Shown here: one piece after another, positions 11,490 to 24,170 of the stretch
How positions within the stretch are numbered: the first letter of the stretch is position 1
Layout: every line of letters begins with the position of its first letter
Source of the DNA: Loripinus fragilis
Taxonomy: Eukaryota; Mollusca; Bivalvia; Lucinida; Lucinidae
DNA length: 64,000 nucleotides
Assembly (NCBI GenBank): GCA_964019695.1
Contig: OZ026517.1
Location: 75,005,365-75,069,364 of the forward strand
Reading direction: 5' to 3'
Program-made: the position numbers and the translations under genes
Notes under the pieces: generated by a model
The model's database searches: none
Told to the model about the DNA's origin: nothing
The model's input: the letters and a program-made list of their open reading frames with translations, nothing else

Positions 11490-13037
11490 TGGCTATAACA
11501 TTATTGTACTGCAACAGACTGCATGCTGAGCATGCTTAGTGGTCAACCCAATCACTGTTGGCAACTTTGCTTTCCTCTTTAATTGTTCGCTGGTGGGTTT
11601 GACTTCAGACTTATTGACGGGTTTGACTTAAATACTTATCTATTGATGAGATGTTAGTGGCCTGTTGCTTTGCCTGTTGTCAGGCCCACTGTGGTTTGTC
11701 TGTTGGATTTCTTTTACTCCGGTATTCAGTTTTATGTACTGTTGAGTCCTTATATTTGCTTTATCTCCTTTTTTATATCTTGATCTATATTTTCTAGGAG
11801 ATGGTGCATGTATAAGTTAGGGGTCATTCTTGCAAACAAACATCTTAGTGTCTTGATCCACATCTGAACTATGGGCGAGGTTGGCGCTGTGAAGCCGGTT
11901 TAAGCCCTCCAGTTAAATATTTTTACTGAGTTAGAGTTAAGGTTCCAGCACGACCGGTACAATCTGGACTACAAGTTTTGCATTTCCAAAAACCAGTCGA
12001 TATCAATAACTCGATCACCAGTTGGATACTTAAATTATAATTTTTTTATGATTGAAGAAAACTCTGCATTCTTTGTACAGAACCTGGTGGCTTTGTGTAG
12101 TAAAACATTACAAGGGAACGTTTAAGTTCTGCCATTTTATTATGCTGGGATCCAGAGTGGAAAAATGACTATATGTTTCCTTAGAAATATTGGTACTGAC
12201 CCTACTCGAGAGAGATCAGTACGGCCTTCTGTGAAAAAATAGATTAAATACGTTGGTGACTAAAAAAGGACGCCAAGACCACTCCTGACCAAATTTTCTG
12301 TATCTGTGCATGTTGATGATAAACCCGTGACGTCTTTCCTGATGAAAATTCACGCTTAGTCAGATTTAGACATAACCTACCGATAGAACCGAACCTTTAT
12401 TTTTTTGGTTCAAATTATCGTAAACTGCAATTACAAATGACATTTCAGAGCTCATGTCCCAAGTCAACCCAAAATAGTACTATGCATATAAATATAAGCG
12501 GAATTTTCGTTTTAAATGCTCAGAATTAAAATTGTTTATATCGTCACCTACCTCCGACAAAAAGTACATAGCCATTGCACTTGAAGTTTTACAAAGAACA
12601 ATATATTAAAGACCCACAGGATAGACAGGTAGTTAACACCACAGTTAAACACAGAACCTGTTAAATGTTTGACTAACAAAGTCAATCGTTATAAAAGCTC
12701 ACATCAAATGAAGATCAGCCTTTGAAAAGTTAGTATGCATGAAAACTCGTCTCCAATAAATAGCAATCTGGCTAAGAACAGTACGCTACTTTGCAATCTC
12801 TGAAGATCACTGCGTCTGGAAACGACAAATACCTTCTCAGTAGGTATGTTCAAGTCTACAATGTTCTAGTTATGCGTTGGAGTCATTACTTTGAACATGT
12901 GGGCCTGTTCTATAGATTTTAGTTCTTATCACCTGTGCGTAAATTTATTATTTAAGCATGCATGCACAGCTATCTAGTAGGACCAAAGGCCCGAAGGTTT
13001 ACCTGAGCTTTCATCCATGTCCCTCATTTGTGTGAAC
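11490..13037. other. No gene seen; possible 3' region of the upstream retroelement
   Basis: The first 500 bases may be untranslated retroelement sequence. Beyond about 12010 I see only AT-rich DNA with short frames. Confidence 0.35.
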
Positions 13038-13099
13038 GAGCAGTGACGGCTCTGGCGAGTCTGCGACGATGCGCAGACTCGTCCGAGCCGTCACTGCTC
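13038..13099. repeat. Foldback hairpin, GAGCAGTGACGGCTC arms
   Basis: GAGCAGTGACGGCTC and GAGCCGTCACTGCTC form perfect outer arms around an inner CGAGTCTGCG...CGCAGACTCG hairpin. More decayed relatives lie at about 13830-13900 and 20212-20285, and a well-preserved analogue at 29684-29749. Confidence 0.85.
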
Positions 13100-14433
13100 C
13101 CAAATGTGATAAGTAACAAAATCTCTTGAACTGGTTCAAGTATTGTTCAACCGTTTGACCGCCTGCTGTGGTGTTAACAGAGAACAAAGTTCTTATACTT
13201 TGCCATTAAATTGATAAAAATATGATTTAGCTTTTCAGTGATCAATGTTAGAAACCCAGGCTTTGAAAACTTCTAAGTCTTTTTTTTTTGAAAATCCCTG
13301 AGACCGGCAGAGTTAAAGTGATGTCTGCTAACACTGATAAATTAGCACCGAAATGGATTATAAAGCATATTGTATTCTTTTTGACGGCAGATATAGTTAC
13401 AATTGATCTTAATCAAACTAAACAAATACATCGATCTATTATTGTCATTATTAACGTTTGCACATCTAGGCATAACATGAGATATAGAACCTTATAGTAT
13501 ACAAGCAATAGGAAACATAATAGAAGGGCTGAGCCAGTTCTGCTACTAAAGTAAGCTGTTTGCATGTTGGGTAATTCTTCATGCTTTTGTTGTCATCTGC
13601 TGACTTTCTTTTCAAAAACAACTTTATCCAAAGATTCTTCCCGCAACATTATCAAAGAGTCTAACGGTTGGGATTCAGTCGGTCCTGATCTGGGTCCAAA
13701 CTGTTTGCAAAGTTAAAAGTCGCCACTAGCAAGGAAATAGTTAAAGTCATTTATAAAACTATCATAAACAGCTAAGTGTCTAGGAGGACCATAGACTTAA
13801 GTCTGTGTCGTCATCTACTTTCACACTTTGAGCGAGCAGCAGCATTTTTCTGGCGAGATTGCACGGATGCACATACTCTTCTGGGCCCTGACTGCTCGCC
13901 GATATGACAAGTACTACAATCTCACGTCCAGGCCCACATATTTTTAGTTATTTTTCATCGATCTGCATGTGAAGCTTATTGAAGTGAGTTATTCTTAACC
14001 ATTTTCTTACGTCTGGTTTAGGATGGTCCACTGTATATATTGAGGGGTCACAGGATACAATTTTAAAAAAAAAAATATTGTATTTCTTTCTCTGAATATC
14101 GTTTTTTGTATAAGCAAACAGTACTGGCCCTGATTTACTCTTGGCCTTCACTGTTTGCCAAAGTATCCGTTCAGGGGTTTCTGGTCCTCAAAGGGTTAAG
14201 GTGAATATGGTTACCTTTAATTTCCACAAAATACAAAATGTATGGTAGTGTCATCATAAAAAACATCTTCTTACAAACACAAAAAAATTACATCTAGAAA
14301 TATATATACTGAACAAATAAAGAAACGTTACATGTAAATGGCTTGATTTCTTTTGAGTGAAAATAAATTTTGCAATTTGTTTTATGGCTCAATGCACTGA
14401 ATATCAATCTACAGTTAAATTAGAACTTTGGAG
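13100..14433. other. No gene; decayed foldback halves
   Basis: The stretch 13557-13715 matches the flank-plus-arm of the foldback family (GCATGTTGGGTAATT, TCATCTGCTGAC, CTGATCTGGGTCCAAACTG). A damaged GCAAACAGT...CACTGTTTGCC pair lies at 14115-14160. At 14305-14335 a terminus-like word ATATACTGAACAAATAAAG recalls the Tc1-type ends at 35066. Confidence 0.45.
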
Positions 14434-14520
14434 GGGTTAAAATGTGAAAACACGCTTTCGAGATGTACTTTACTAAACCAAAGTAAAGTGCATCTTAAAA
14501 TTGCATTTTTATTTTAACCC
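14434..14520. repeat. Foldback hairpin, arms of about 38 bases
   Basis: GGGTTAAAATGTGAAAAC...GATGTACTTTAC is answered by GTAAAGTGCATC...ATTTTAACCC around a short loop. Confidence 0.7.
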
Positions 14521-15327
14521 AAGTTGGTCTTAATTTTACTGAAATGATTAACCAAACTGCTCAAAACATTTACCTGATTTTTATAAGACACTGTTTGTCA
14601 CCAAGACGTTTAAATAATCGCTTAAAACATAACGGCTCACAATGTCCTGACTTGGAATATTGCGCTGTAGTCCAATTAAAAGCAAAGAAGAAGTCCAGGA
14701 TCAGGAATCGATACAACAAAGTACCACACCTTACCCTAGACACCATATGGGAAAGTGACAAAACACAAGGAAACATCGCACACAAGAGAGGCACGAGGTT
14801 GGCCCTTTCCCAGCTGACAATGTACATACAGGACTGCATAATAATACAGGACCGTATAATAAAAAACACACGCAAAACATAAATAACAAAAAAAACACAT
14901 ACACACAAAAATGCTTTTTAGCAATGCATTGACAATTCCAGAGACAAAGTAAAGTAGTGTACTGCAGGCAATGGAACAATTTGACCTCACCAATTGACAG
15001 AGAAACAATATTTGGAGACAGTGCTTAATACATGTAGCTATTAAGCAGGTAAATTTATTTGAGAAAACGATTGGGAAACATGTTTTATAAACAGAACAGA
15101 ACAGAGGACATTTACAGCTCATCGTCACAAAACAAAATAAAAACACCAGGCAACACTAACTTAAAATCATAAGGCTTGCGCTCCGGATATAAATATGCGG
15201 GAAAACTCTTCAAATACACCAACAACATGCCAGCGTGTTAAATAGAAAAAGGGCAGTATTATATACTGATCAAGAAAAGTGGCATTCATATAATGGTCAA
15301 GTTAACCGCCCTTTTTGAGGGGCATAG
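14521..15327. other. No gene seen
   Basis: Overlapping minus-strand frames at 14570-15146 are rich in Cys, Phe and Leu because the plus strand is A-rich. They lack motifs and splice signals. Confidence 0.4.
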
Positions 15328-15394
15328 GCAAATAGTGCAAACCCAGGTCAGACGCCGCAGAACGCGGTGTCTGATCAGGGTCTCCACTGTTTGC
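15328..15394. repeat. Foldback palindrome, twin of 7717-7783
   Basis: GCAAATAGTG...CAGACGCCGC against GCGGTGTCTGATCAGGG...CACTGTTTGC. It has the same core and length as the copy at 7717, and the flanking text (CATAGGCAAA upstream, AAATGGGTTAA downstream) is also shared. Confidence 0.85.
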
Positions 15395-16671
15395 TTAGAA
15401 AAAAATCTATCGAAAACTGAATAAAAATGAAATGTACCACCCAACAACCCTTAACTCGGAAATGCACTGGTCCAATGGAAAAAAAAGGGAAAAACCATTC
15501 GACTTAAATGGGTTAATATACTGCCAGTCCTATACATTCTAAAAAAAGTTAATATGGGCGCCCAATTGCACTATACCATATATAAGAAGTTACACTACCC
15601 CAGCCTGGACATGCTGATCTGGTTAAATCGGAATATCGTTCTTTCGCTTCGGCATCCGTAGTTTATAGAGTGTGTCTTACAAATTGATTCCCGAAAAGTC
15701 AATAATAAATGTTCACATTGAACCGTCTTTGACTGGTTTATCAAAAAGGTTGTTTGATAAGATCAAATACTTTAGATTAATATTTGTTTTTTTAATAGTC
15801 ATCTTAAAATTCGTGTATTTTCAGTCTGTTAACGCTATGAGCTGAATGAAAACTAGAACTGTTGTTTGTGAAACGCTGCCCTCAATCGTATGATAGTGCT
15901 CATTTAAAAAAAAGACAAACAAGTCAAGGTAGTACCTGACGCATGGGCATGTGTCCAAATTGTCACCTAAAATATGTTGAACAGTAGCTCAAAATTCATA
16001 TTTTACGATAATAAAGTTTCCTTTTAAAAGGACAGTTTGCCCAGTTTTCCTCATGAACTACTGCCCTATAATCCCTAGGAAACCATCCAAGGTGCAATAA
16101 TCAAGTTTTGAAAGTTTTTAACCTCAGACGGGTCAAAAGTGAGATGAGTACATGAAGTAACATAAAATGGGGAGATGGGTGAAGTATCATGTTTCTGTTC
16201 AACATCAATAACACATTAAGTAATCATTCGATTAAAATAACCACTACCATCTGAGAAACTATTCACATGCTACTAATTAGACTCGTTCAACCAATCTTTG
16301 AATCTTCTGAGGTCGAAATTTACCTTTAGATGCACTAATTAAGCATGTATTCTTATCTGATTGGAGATATTATGACCCTGCATGGGGTAGGGGGACTTCA
16401 GGCCATGCTTACTGAAAGCTCTGTGACTCCCATAGACCAAAATACACTTTCGGTGTAAACTGGCACACAGAGGTAGTGTTTGGTTAGGTAAATGTTTTAT
16501 ATTTTACTACTACTCTATTTACTGGTCTGATACCAGTCTAGGAATCCTTATCACAAGATACAAAAATCTGTAAAACACACATGCAGTAATCTATCACATT
16601 GAAACTACACCGCTCAGATCAGAGTAGGCATCTGTGTAGTACTTTGGTTGTCATTCAATATTAGATAAAAG
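15395..16671. other. No gene seen
   Basis: AT-rich sequence, no motif-bearing frame, no clear repeat structure. Confidence 0.35.
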
Positions 16672-16780
16672 GAGTACAGTGGCTCATTGTAAGAACGATC
16701 AACTTCAGATCATTGGGATGGGGGTTCAAGCATTACTAATTTTCCGAAGGAAAGTCCTCGTGAATTGGGTTGCTAAGGTG
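16672..16780 (+). mobile_element. Degraded tRNA-derived SINE head
   Basis: AGTACAGTGGCTCATTGTAA resembles an A-box region and GGGGGTTCAAGCATT a B-box, at SINE-like spacing. The tail that would confirm the family is not clear, so this is tentative. Confidence 0.45.
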
Positions 16781-17617
16781 TATTATATAGAGTGTGCGTG
16801 AGAACAATAATAACTCGAATAAAGTTTCCCTTTAAAAGGAGAGATAATCCTACTGTGGTGTGTGCTTTATTAATCTCCTCTGCTTGGTACTGATTCAACG
16901 CATTAGACAGTCCGATATGATTGAAAATATTTGACTACAAAGAGAACAGATTAAAACATTTATATGAATAAACAAAAGTGATGAATATTTAGACTGCACA
17001 AACAGGCCCTTAACTGAGTCATGAATGTGCATCCTAAGAAGTGCTTGAGTTCAGAAATATGAAAATTCAAAATAATTCCAATGAAATTGAAATAATAACA
17101 CAGAAATGTTCCTAATAATGGGTCCATGACTAAACATCAAAATTATATGTATCAGTATGAGGATTTTCTCTGAGATATCAATGTTTCAGGACTGGGGCCA
17201 GTCTACATTAAAAAATTAAATAGCTTGTGATAGACCAGTTTCACATCTAGTTATAATTCTCATCTATGAATTGTAAAAGGATTTAAGTACAAATGTACCA
17301 CAATACAAATACTGGCAGCTACAAACAGTCCTTTGTTGAATTATAATTTACTATACGGTAAATTTTGTATAAGTTTGTACAATCGAATAGTTCATACACC
17401 ATATATTATTCAAGAATGTCATGTATTAGTTCGTACATTAAGCATTTGTTTCGGAAAAGTGATACCCTCTACCTGGCTGTCTATTTAAATAACATACTGT
17501 TAGCATAACGGTCGTGTGTATGGGAACAAAACAATTCACCGACAAGAAAACTCACCGAAAGCAAGCAAAACATAGTGTTTAGAGCATGTCTCATATTATA
17601 TGACATATTAACCCCAA

Positions 17618-17945
17618 ATTCAATTTGTGGATATATGTTGGGGTCATGGAATGTCGCTCACTGTTTTCAGCCACCGTGACCTTGATCTCAGGAGTCAGGT
17701 TGTGAAAAAATGCACCCACAGCAGATCGCCTATATTATTTATAATAGCAGATCCACATTTGGTATGTAGATACATATTGGGCCCTGACGAGTCACCAACT
17801 GTTTCCAGGTCACTGTAACCTTGACCTCTGGTTTCACCGTTTCAGTTCCAGCAAGGTCGAGCCCAGAGCATATCTGTATATAATTTGAGGTAGGAATGTG
17901 AGGATATATTTTGGGATCATGGCATGTCGCATACACTTCTGTGTC
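17618..17945. repeat. Imperfect tandem repeat, three units
   Basis: The words GGATATATGTTGGGGTCATGG, ATACATATTGGGCCCTGACG and GGATATATTTTGGGATCATGG start three diverged units of roughly 130-140 bases. Each unit continues with a GTCACCAACTGTTT-like and TGACCTTGA-like block. No coding potential. Confidence 0.5.
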
Positions 17946-18062
17946 TCTTTGGCATGTAGCTTGTACACAAAGATGTTTAAAACACTGTAGCCTTAATTTA
18001 TAACTTTATTAATCATGCCACGATTGTCCGAACATGAACGATCTGACGCAATTGGAATGATA

Positions 18063-18511
18063 TTGGCCCACTTCCAAAGTTCCTACTAAAGTTCTTACAT
18101 AATATAGGCGTGCGCACTTTTACACCCAAACGGCTACCTTTTAATTAGTTGTCAAATAAACAAAGTGAATAGCCCTGTATGCCCCACCTCAATTCTTCAT
18201 CGTAGACAAAAAGGATGTGCATAAACTGCACAATAAACTGCACAGCCTGCTCTAATTAACAATATTGAATAAGAGGGACCGCAAATAGAACACATCAAGG
18301 ATTTATTTTGTAAAACAAAAACATTTGAGGCTATTTATAGATCTTGAACCCATTATGCTAGATAGGTCTAGAGGAGGGAACCAGACAAGCTTCTAGAGTA
18401 ACGGTGCTCTGACCCATCGTTGATCTTTAGTAGGTTCGTGACGTCACTTTAGTAGTGAATCAAACTTTAGTTACTAAGTAAAAACTAAAGTTCCGATTCG
18501 AAGTGGGTCAT
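18063..18511. mobile_element. Possible MITE with short terminal inverted repeats
   Basis: Left end GGCCCACTTCCAAAG, right end inverted GACCCACTTCGAATC, with ACTAAAGTT words close to both ends. The termini are only about 12-15 bases and imperfect. Confidence 0.4.
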
Positions 18512-20841
18512 TATAATTACCATCAGTCAACTATATAGAAAAGCTACCAGTCTGATAATAAAAGTGGTGATTAATACACGTAAAATATTGTAATAATATT
18601 TTTTCTTTTCTTTTCCAAATGTTTATGTTCATGGCTAGCCTATAAAGTTAACATAATTGTCTTCAGTGGAGTTGTATGATTATCAAAACTTAGCACCAGC
18701 CTATAGACTAGCAATAAAGTAGGAATATGTTTATATGGAAAAAATGAAATGACTATTTGAAAAGTTCTAGGCCTTTAGGAAAGGCTATCAACTATACAGT
18801 GCCCAAGCGATCCGTATCAGGCTACAGGGAAAGTTAAATATTGACCCAGGTCTGGTTAACCAAAAATGACGACCTGACGTTAAGACGGCACCTTACTTTG
18901 AATGTATCAACGATATTTGCATCGACGATATGCGTTCTGGCTGGCTATCGTCAGTTCCGGACAAATAATAGGGCTTCAAGGGTAATTTGTATCCGGATTT
19001 TAATAAAAATATTTTAATACAATTACTTTAAATCAAGACAAATTTCAAATTGCAACTTGAGAATCTAAGGGTATTGCTATTCGATAGACTCTTGTCCTAA
19101 CATTATTTATTATTTTGGCATGAAATTTAAAACAAGTTTTGCTGATATGTTGATGTTCATTGTTGCAAAAATTCAAAAAAAAAATGATACATGAAAAATA
19201 AGTAGTAAATTTAATTTCATTTTTTGCGTTAGTGTATGGCGCTAGGTGCCGCTTGATATAACTGTTTGTGTCTTTTATGCCAAAAGAGTATCTTACCGAC
19301 CGACTCAATAACTATTGCTGATGTTCCGTTCGTCTATGACGTGGTTTTAGTGCAGTGTAAAAATTAACCAAATTTGGAGGTGTTCCCAACATACAAGGTA
19401 CACATGCTGTTTTTAGACTAGGCAAGCCCTCCTTTAAAAAGGAAAATTTATTCTAATATGTAATTTTTAATTGTTCGTACACATCGGTTTTTTTTCTTCA
19501 TTGGTGTTTTTTTTTAATCAATACATTAATGCTTGCTTACTTATCTACAATACAATACTTTAATGCTTGCTAACTTTTCGCCTGCCAATCTAACGGCTTA
19601 CGTCGCTATCATGAATCCAGCATTGACGTCGCATGTTTTAAATAATATTAAGATTTGTTTTCTGAAAGTACGTCGAGCGGATGCAGATTTACACGCCTAT
19701 GTCGCCGATGCGTCGGAGATTTTCTGTACGGTCATTACAAAGATTAAATGCACTGCCGTGCAAGCGTAGGTACGTTGTGTTTAAAATATTTGAATACCAA
19801 TTTCATACGAGTTCGGTGGGGTTTTCTTAGCGTAAATAACTTAGTAATACCATGGATTGTACACCTGTACGTGGAGATAATCCACGAGCTTTAACTATGG
19901 TATAACTATTTTATACCACCTACATCAGTGTGGACCTTGCACATCACAAGAAAAAGTTGGCAAGGGTGGTATAATTCATGTACTAACGGCTCCTAAAGAA
20001 ATATCAAATTCCTAAAAATGGAACATTTTAACAAACTGTCGTGTCTTGCTGTACTCACAAGACTGCATTCGGAAGGTCCTGAGAGTGTATACCGAGATAG
20101 TGTACACAGAGACGCACATACCAAGAAATAATTTGATTGTAGCATGAATCTAGGGCATGATGAATTTAATATTTACATTGGTATTTTCATGAAATAAGCC
20201 CTTTCATGAGCGCATATGCGAGCAGCGAAGGCTTAGACTAGCCTGCGCATCCGCAGAAAATCGTCAGCGCCTTATTCTGCTAACTGCCCACATACACATG
20301 GAAGAAATGTAGATGAAGACCTGTATATTCTTTAATTTAGGGTAACAGACCCACTAGGTGGCTGTGAATTTGAAAACAGGAAATACCTTGAGATGATCGA
20401 TCCGACTTACCATAGTTCACAGTTTGTCTTTCTTCCAACTTAACAATTTTACTATGGATGGATTATCCTTCCATGAAAATTGGAAGACCTTGAGATGAGA
20501 CATATCAGAATTTGCTTTCCTTACCACACGTCTGTAGATGTATGTTCCCCGACTTTGTTGTATGAGACCAACGAAGTCGCCTCTGGGCCCAAACTGTCAG
20601 CTAATATTGTCAGCCGCAGACAAAGTCTGAAGGACAGCATGATGTCTAAGATCAGCTTTCAGGTCACGTGCTGTTGTTGTTATCACGTGGTGGCCTTGGC
20701 GTATGAAGGCGGACTTCGCACATAAAACATGATTACACAGCCAGAAAGTTTTGTTTGTCGGGGGGGGGGGGGGGGGGTGTCCAACTTTGACAAAGTTTTT
20801 TTTAGTTGATGATGGAATAGAGGATCCAAACACCACTATAA
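18512..20841. other. No supportable gene; small palindromes
   Basis: A weak inverted pair around ATACCATGG/ACTATGGTAT lies at about 19846-19905 and a damaged hairpin at about 20212-20285. A 54-codon minus-strand stretch with a downstream GTAAGT donor (about 20420-20600) was examined and not accepted as an exon. An 18-base G run lies at 20760-20777. Confidence 0.4.
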
Positions 20842-20892
20842 GCGGGCCATCATTGGCCCGCCAGCGAAACACCATTTAAATGGCGTTTCGCT
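20842..20892. repeat. Twin hairpin GGGCC/GGCCC plus AGCGAAAC/GTTTCGCT, copy 1
   Basis: AGCGAAACACCATTT pairs with AAATGGCGTTTCGCT, preceded by GCGGGCCATCATTGGCCCGC. The full symmetric version is at 22228-22299. This copy has lost its right outer arm. Confidence 0.75.
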
Positions 20893-21246
20893 AATTGATA
20901 ACCCAACATCAGTGATCTATATTAGGTCACTGCCCAACATGGAATGCTGACTTGGTAGCTATGTGATTTTAAGGGGAACCAAACTAGTATGCTTAGAAAC
21001 CCTATTTTGGTGATTTTTCAGGGGGGGGGGTCCGGACTCCTCCCCCCCTCTCTGGAATTCGCCCATGAGCTGTCTCTCTTTTATGGGTTTGCATGAAAAC
21101 TCACCACTTTCGCTCATTGCAATCGCGATATAAAAATTGTTCGGCTACACCGTCACAAAAAAAAACGAGATTTACTTTTTCTGCCTCGGACGCTAGTAGG
21201 CACAGATGAGCATGTGTATCCAACACTGTTGGCTTTATGGTAGTAT

Positions 21247-21519
21247 CATGCGCGGATCCAGGAATTTTCGCCAGGGGGAGGGGGGTCAGAAAAAAACTCT
21301 GATAACGTTTTTAGGCATCAGCTTTTTTACAGTTTAAAAGAGGGGTATCAATGGTTTATTTTAAACAAAACTATATTTTTTAAAGGTTCCAGAGGGGTTC
21401 CAACATTTTACAGGGGAGGGGGTCCAAATTTTTCCGGGGGGGGGGGGGGGGGGGGCAAATGTTAATATAGAACTTGTGAATATCCAGGGGGGGTCCGTGA
21501 ACTCTGGATCCGCGCATGC
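21247..21519. mobile_element. Foldback MITE with GGATCC termini (CATGCGCGGATCC...GGATCCGCGCATG)
   Basis: The ends are perfect inverted repeats of 13 bases. Inside are G-rich arms, including a 20-base G run at 21436-21455. The same family appears at 22102-22401 and 43553-43725, with a half copy at about 51080-51172. The Pro-rich frames in these places are products of the C/G runs. Confidence 0.75.
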
Positions 21520-22101
21520 GTATGATAGATCGACTTGCTTCTTCAGTGAAGCCAATCCCGAAAGACAGGTTTTCTCATGCAATGGCTCATTTTCCATTTT
21601 GACACTTCAAAACATGATTAGGTACATGATTCTGGATATTTTATCTGGTTCTACATTGTACATACGTACAGGGATTTTATCTGAAATAAGCATGCGCTGA
21701 AACGTAAGTTGTGGGAAGCAGAAAAAATGCGCCGATCTCGTACATATATATTGATTTGTCTCTTTCTGTGAACTGCGTTTTCGAGGGTTCTCTGAATGAT
21801 GTCATCATGCCTCAGCATGCAAAGAGTTAAAGCTACTCGCAGGTAAAGGGTTAGTCAGTGGTGTTGCATCATTTCATTCATTGTGGGTCACTATTGTCTC
21901 ATAGCTATTTTTAACGAGTGTGCTTGCTCCACTGATGGACTTTAATTTTAGTTTTCAAACGCAATTGCGGATAAATGGATTATAGTGCGAATCATGTTTA
22001 CTGTCGTCGCCCTGGGCCCGGTCACCTGTTAAACTAAAGGTACTGGGAGTCAACTCACGACAGTAAACAAGAACCGGATTATAATATAAATGGATAAATA
22101 A

Positions 22102-22401
22102 CATGTGCGGATCCAGAGGGGGAGACAGGGGGTCCCGACCCAATCACGAAAATATATAGGGTTTCTTAGCAATATTAGTCCGGATCCCCTGTCAAAACCA
22201 CATAGCTTACAAGCAAGCATTCAGTGTTGGGCCACCATCGGCCCGCCAGCGAAACGCCATTTGAATGGTGTTTCGCTGGCGGGCCGTTGATGGCCCGCTA
22301 ATAGTGGTATTTGAATCCTTCATCCCCTCATCAAAAAAAAAAAATAATGATAATAAGTTAAAGTTGGACCCCTCTGACAAAACTTTCTGGATCCGCGCAT
22401 G
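22102..22401. mobile_element. Foldback MITE with GGATCC termini, copy 2, carrying a nested palindrome
   Basis: It begins CATGTGCGGATCCAGAGG and ends CTGGATCCGCGCATG. The palindrome at 22228-22299 lies within it. Confidence 0.7.
22228..22299. repeat. 72-base near-perfect palindrome (GGGCCACCATCGGCCCGCC...)
   Basis: GCCCGCCAGCGAAACGCCAT pairs with ATGGTGTTTCGCTGGCGGGC, and outside that GGGCCACCA pairs with TGATGGCCC. It is GC-rich in AT-rich surroundings, nested in the GGATCC MITE and shared with 20842-20892. Confidence 0.85.
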
Positions 22402-22538
22402 CGTAAACCATTTAAAGGTAAGTCGTTTTCTTTTTTAATTTTTTTCTATAATGACTTGCATCTGGACGTTCCAAGCTGAACTTTATAATGATTTTCTATT
22501 TTAGCGGATCCTACAATATCGTCCCAAATAGTCAAAGT

Positions 22539-22955
22539 ATCTCATTTCTTCAACACAGGCGGCGGTATTGCGTTATATCCGACTATAAATAACAATTACA
22601 GGGTTGCGTCAGACAGCTACTCTGCAGTGCGCATGACCGGATTTCCGAAAAATTCAATCTGAAAGTTTGCTGCTTCGAAAGCAGCAAACAAATATCTCAT
22701 TTCTTAAACACAGGAGGCGGTATTGCGTTATACCTGACTATTAATAACAATGACAGGGTTGCGTCAGACAGCTACTCTGCAGTGCGCATGACCGGATTTT
22801 CGAAAAAGTCAATCTGAAAGTAGGCGGCGGTATTGCGTTATACCTGACTATTAATAACAATGACAGGGTTGCGTCAGACAGCGACTCTGCAGTGCGCATG
22901 ACCGGATTTCCGAAAAAGTCAATCTGAAAGTTTGCTGCTTCGAAAGCAGCAAACA
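22539..22955. repeat. Three-unit tandem repeat with internal hairpin
   Basis: Units start at about 22539, 22693 and 22821. They share GGCGGTATTGCGTTATA, GGGTTGCGTCAGACAGC, GACTCTGCAGTGCGCATGAC and CGGATTT. Units 1 and 3 end in a tight stem-loop, GTTTGCTGCTTCGAAAGCAG, which unit 2 lacks. Units 2 and 3 are nearly identical, so the duplication is recent. Confidence 0.85.
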
Positions 22956-23742
22956 AAAATAACATGACCTTACCAGCCTTTTAAAAGTTGAGAAATTGGA
23001 CTTTTTGATTAAAAAACAAAAAAAACCGTTTAGGGCCTAGAACATTTTTTTCTGAGAATGCATTACTTGGTATTGACTATTGAATGAAAACAAAAATCAG
23101 CGATAAATTAAGCATTATCTTATTTAGTGAGCTAAACTGGTTTTTTTTTTCCCTAAAATATAAAGACCAAAGTTATCGACTACATCTAGAATAAATAAGT
23201 TACAAAATCTACAGTTACAAAAAACAACTTCTACTTTGAAAGATTTTATAGACACCTATAATTATTTAAAAAGCCTATGTGACAGTGTTCGTTTTCCTGT
23301 CTATCAAATACCATTTAATGACTGTCTTCCCGCTTCACTTAATTTAAGGTCATTGGGCGTAGACAATCATGGAAACTCATGTCGAACTTTAACGGACATC
23401 TGCTTTTCCAAGCTGACCGTTTGTCTTAATCCACCAGGAGGCACCAATTTCACATTACCTGTATTAATTTTATCTCTAAGCGGACGACGGAGTAACCATA
23501 GCTATGGGCGTTTTATCCACTAGACTGGTTTTCACAGTTTATTGAAATTATTTAGACTACATTAGAATAGTATGCCAATTAAGGGTTTCTGTTCGTGTGG
23601 ATGGAATACTGACCAGAATGTGCTTCAGCGGCGTATGCTGAACTTTAAAATGAAACAAACGTCAATTTTATTAATGTAATTTTGATACATTTAATAATAA
23701 AATTGATTAACGTCGTTATGCTATTAACCCTTAGTGCTCCAA
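22956..23742. other. No gene seen
   Basis: A 95-codon plus-strand frame at 23236-23523 has no motif, no splice context and no signal peptide. It is not accepted as a gene. Confidence 0.4.
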
Positions 23743-23940
23743 TCGCAACAACAGTCGTCTGCTGAAATGTTTAAGAACCTTTTTCGCAAACAGTGTTGAC
23801 CCAGATCAGACTGCTCCTGTTCTGGGTCCACACTGTTTGCTTCTATACTTAATTCGTCAATAATGTTAGGCAATTATTCGCAGCAGACGACTTCAGCAGA
23901 CGACATTTTCAAATGCATTTTAAGGGTTAACAGACGCGTA
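23743..23940. repeat. Foldback element, GCAAACAGTG family (relative of 405-805)
   Basis: GTCGTCTGCTGAAATG, GCAAACAGTGTTGACCCAG, CTGGGTCCACACTGTTTGC, then CTATACTTAATTCGTC and GCAGACGACTTCAGCAG. The order of blocks matches the right half of the 405-805 element. Confidence 0.8.
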
Positions 23941-24082
23941 GATAAGTTTACACCACGAGTGCAGTCTGATCATCGATCAGGATGTTCAATTTAATTAAGT
24001 TTTAGATGAACCTTGTGTGCGTGAACAGTGAAGACCCTGATTAAACGCTGAATTCTATAGCCTCTTGTTTATTTGATTTGGT

Positions 24083-24170
24083 TCTTTACGTCCCATCAAC
24101 AATCTTTCAGTTATATAGGGACGAGTCTTCCTGGGTTGAACCAGTACTAAGCTAGGATAAATGATTCTAT
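24083..24170 (-). mobile_element. 3' portion of a SINE, same family as 2062-2225
   Basis: Read on the minus strand it has CATTTATCCTAGCTTAGTAC and ends TTGTTGATGGGACGTAAAG, matching the core-to-tail region of the SINE at 2062. The tRNA-like head is missing. Confidence 0.7.

Noticed and set aside
14570..15146. Overlapping minus-strand frames up to 136 codons, Cys/Phe/Leu-rich
   Set aside because: Strand composition effect of an A-rich stretch; no membrane-protein pattern with proper loops and no splice context.
20420..20600. Possible minus-strand exon (QFGPRGDFVGLIQQSRG... with GTAAGT donors)
   Set aside because: About 54 open codons after a weak acceptor, but the frame stops before the good donor and no family is recognised. 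RNA evidence would be needed.
22539..22955. CRISPR-like array
   Set aside because: Three long diverging units without unique spacers of equal length, in animal DNA.
23236..23523. 95-codon plus-strand frame
   Set aside because: No domain, no signal peptide, no splice sites; the length is within chance expectation here.
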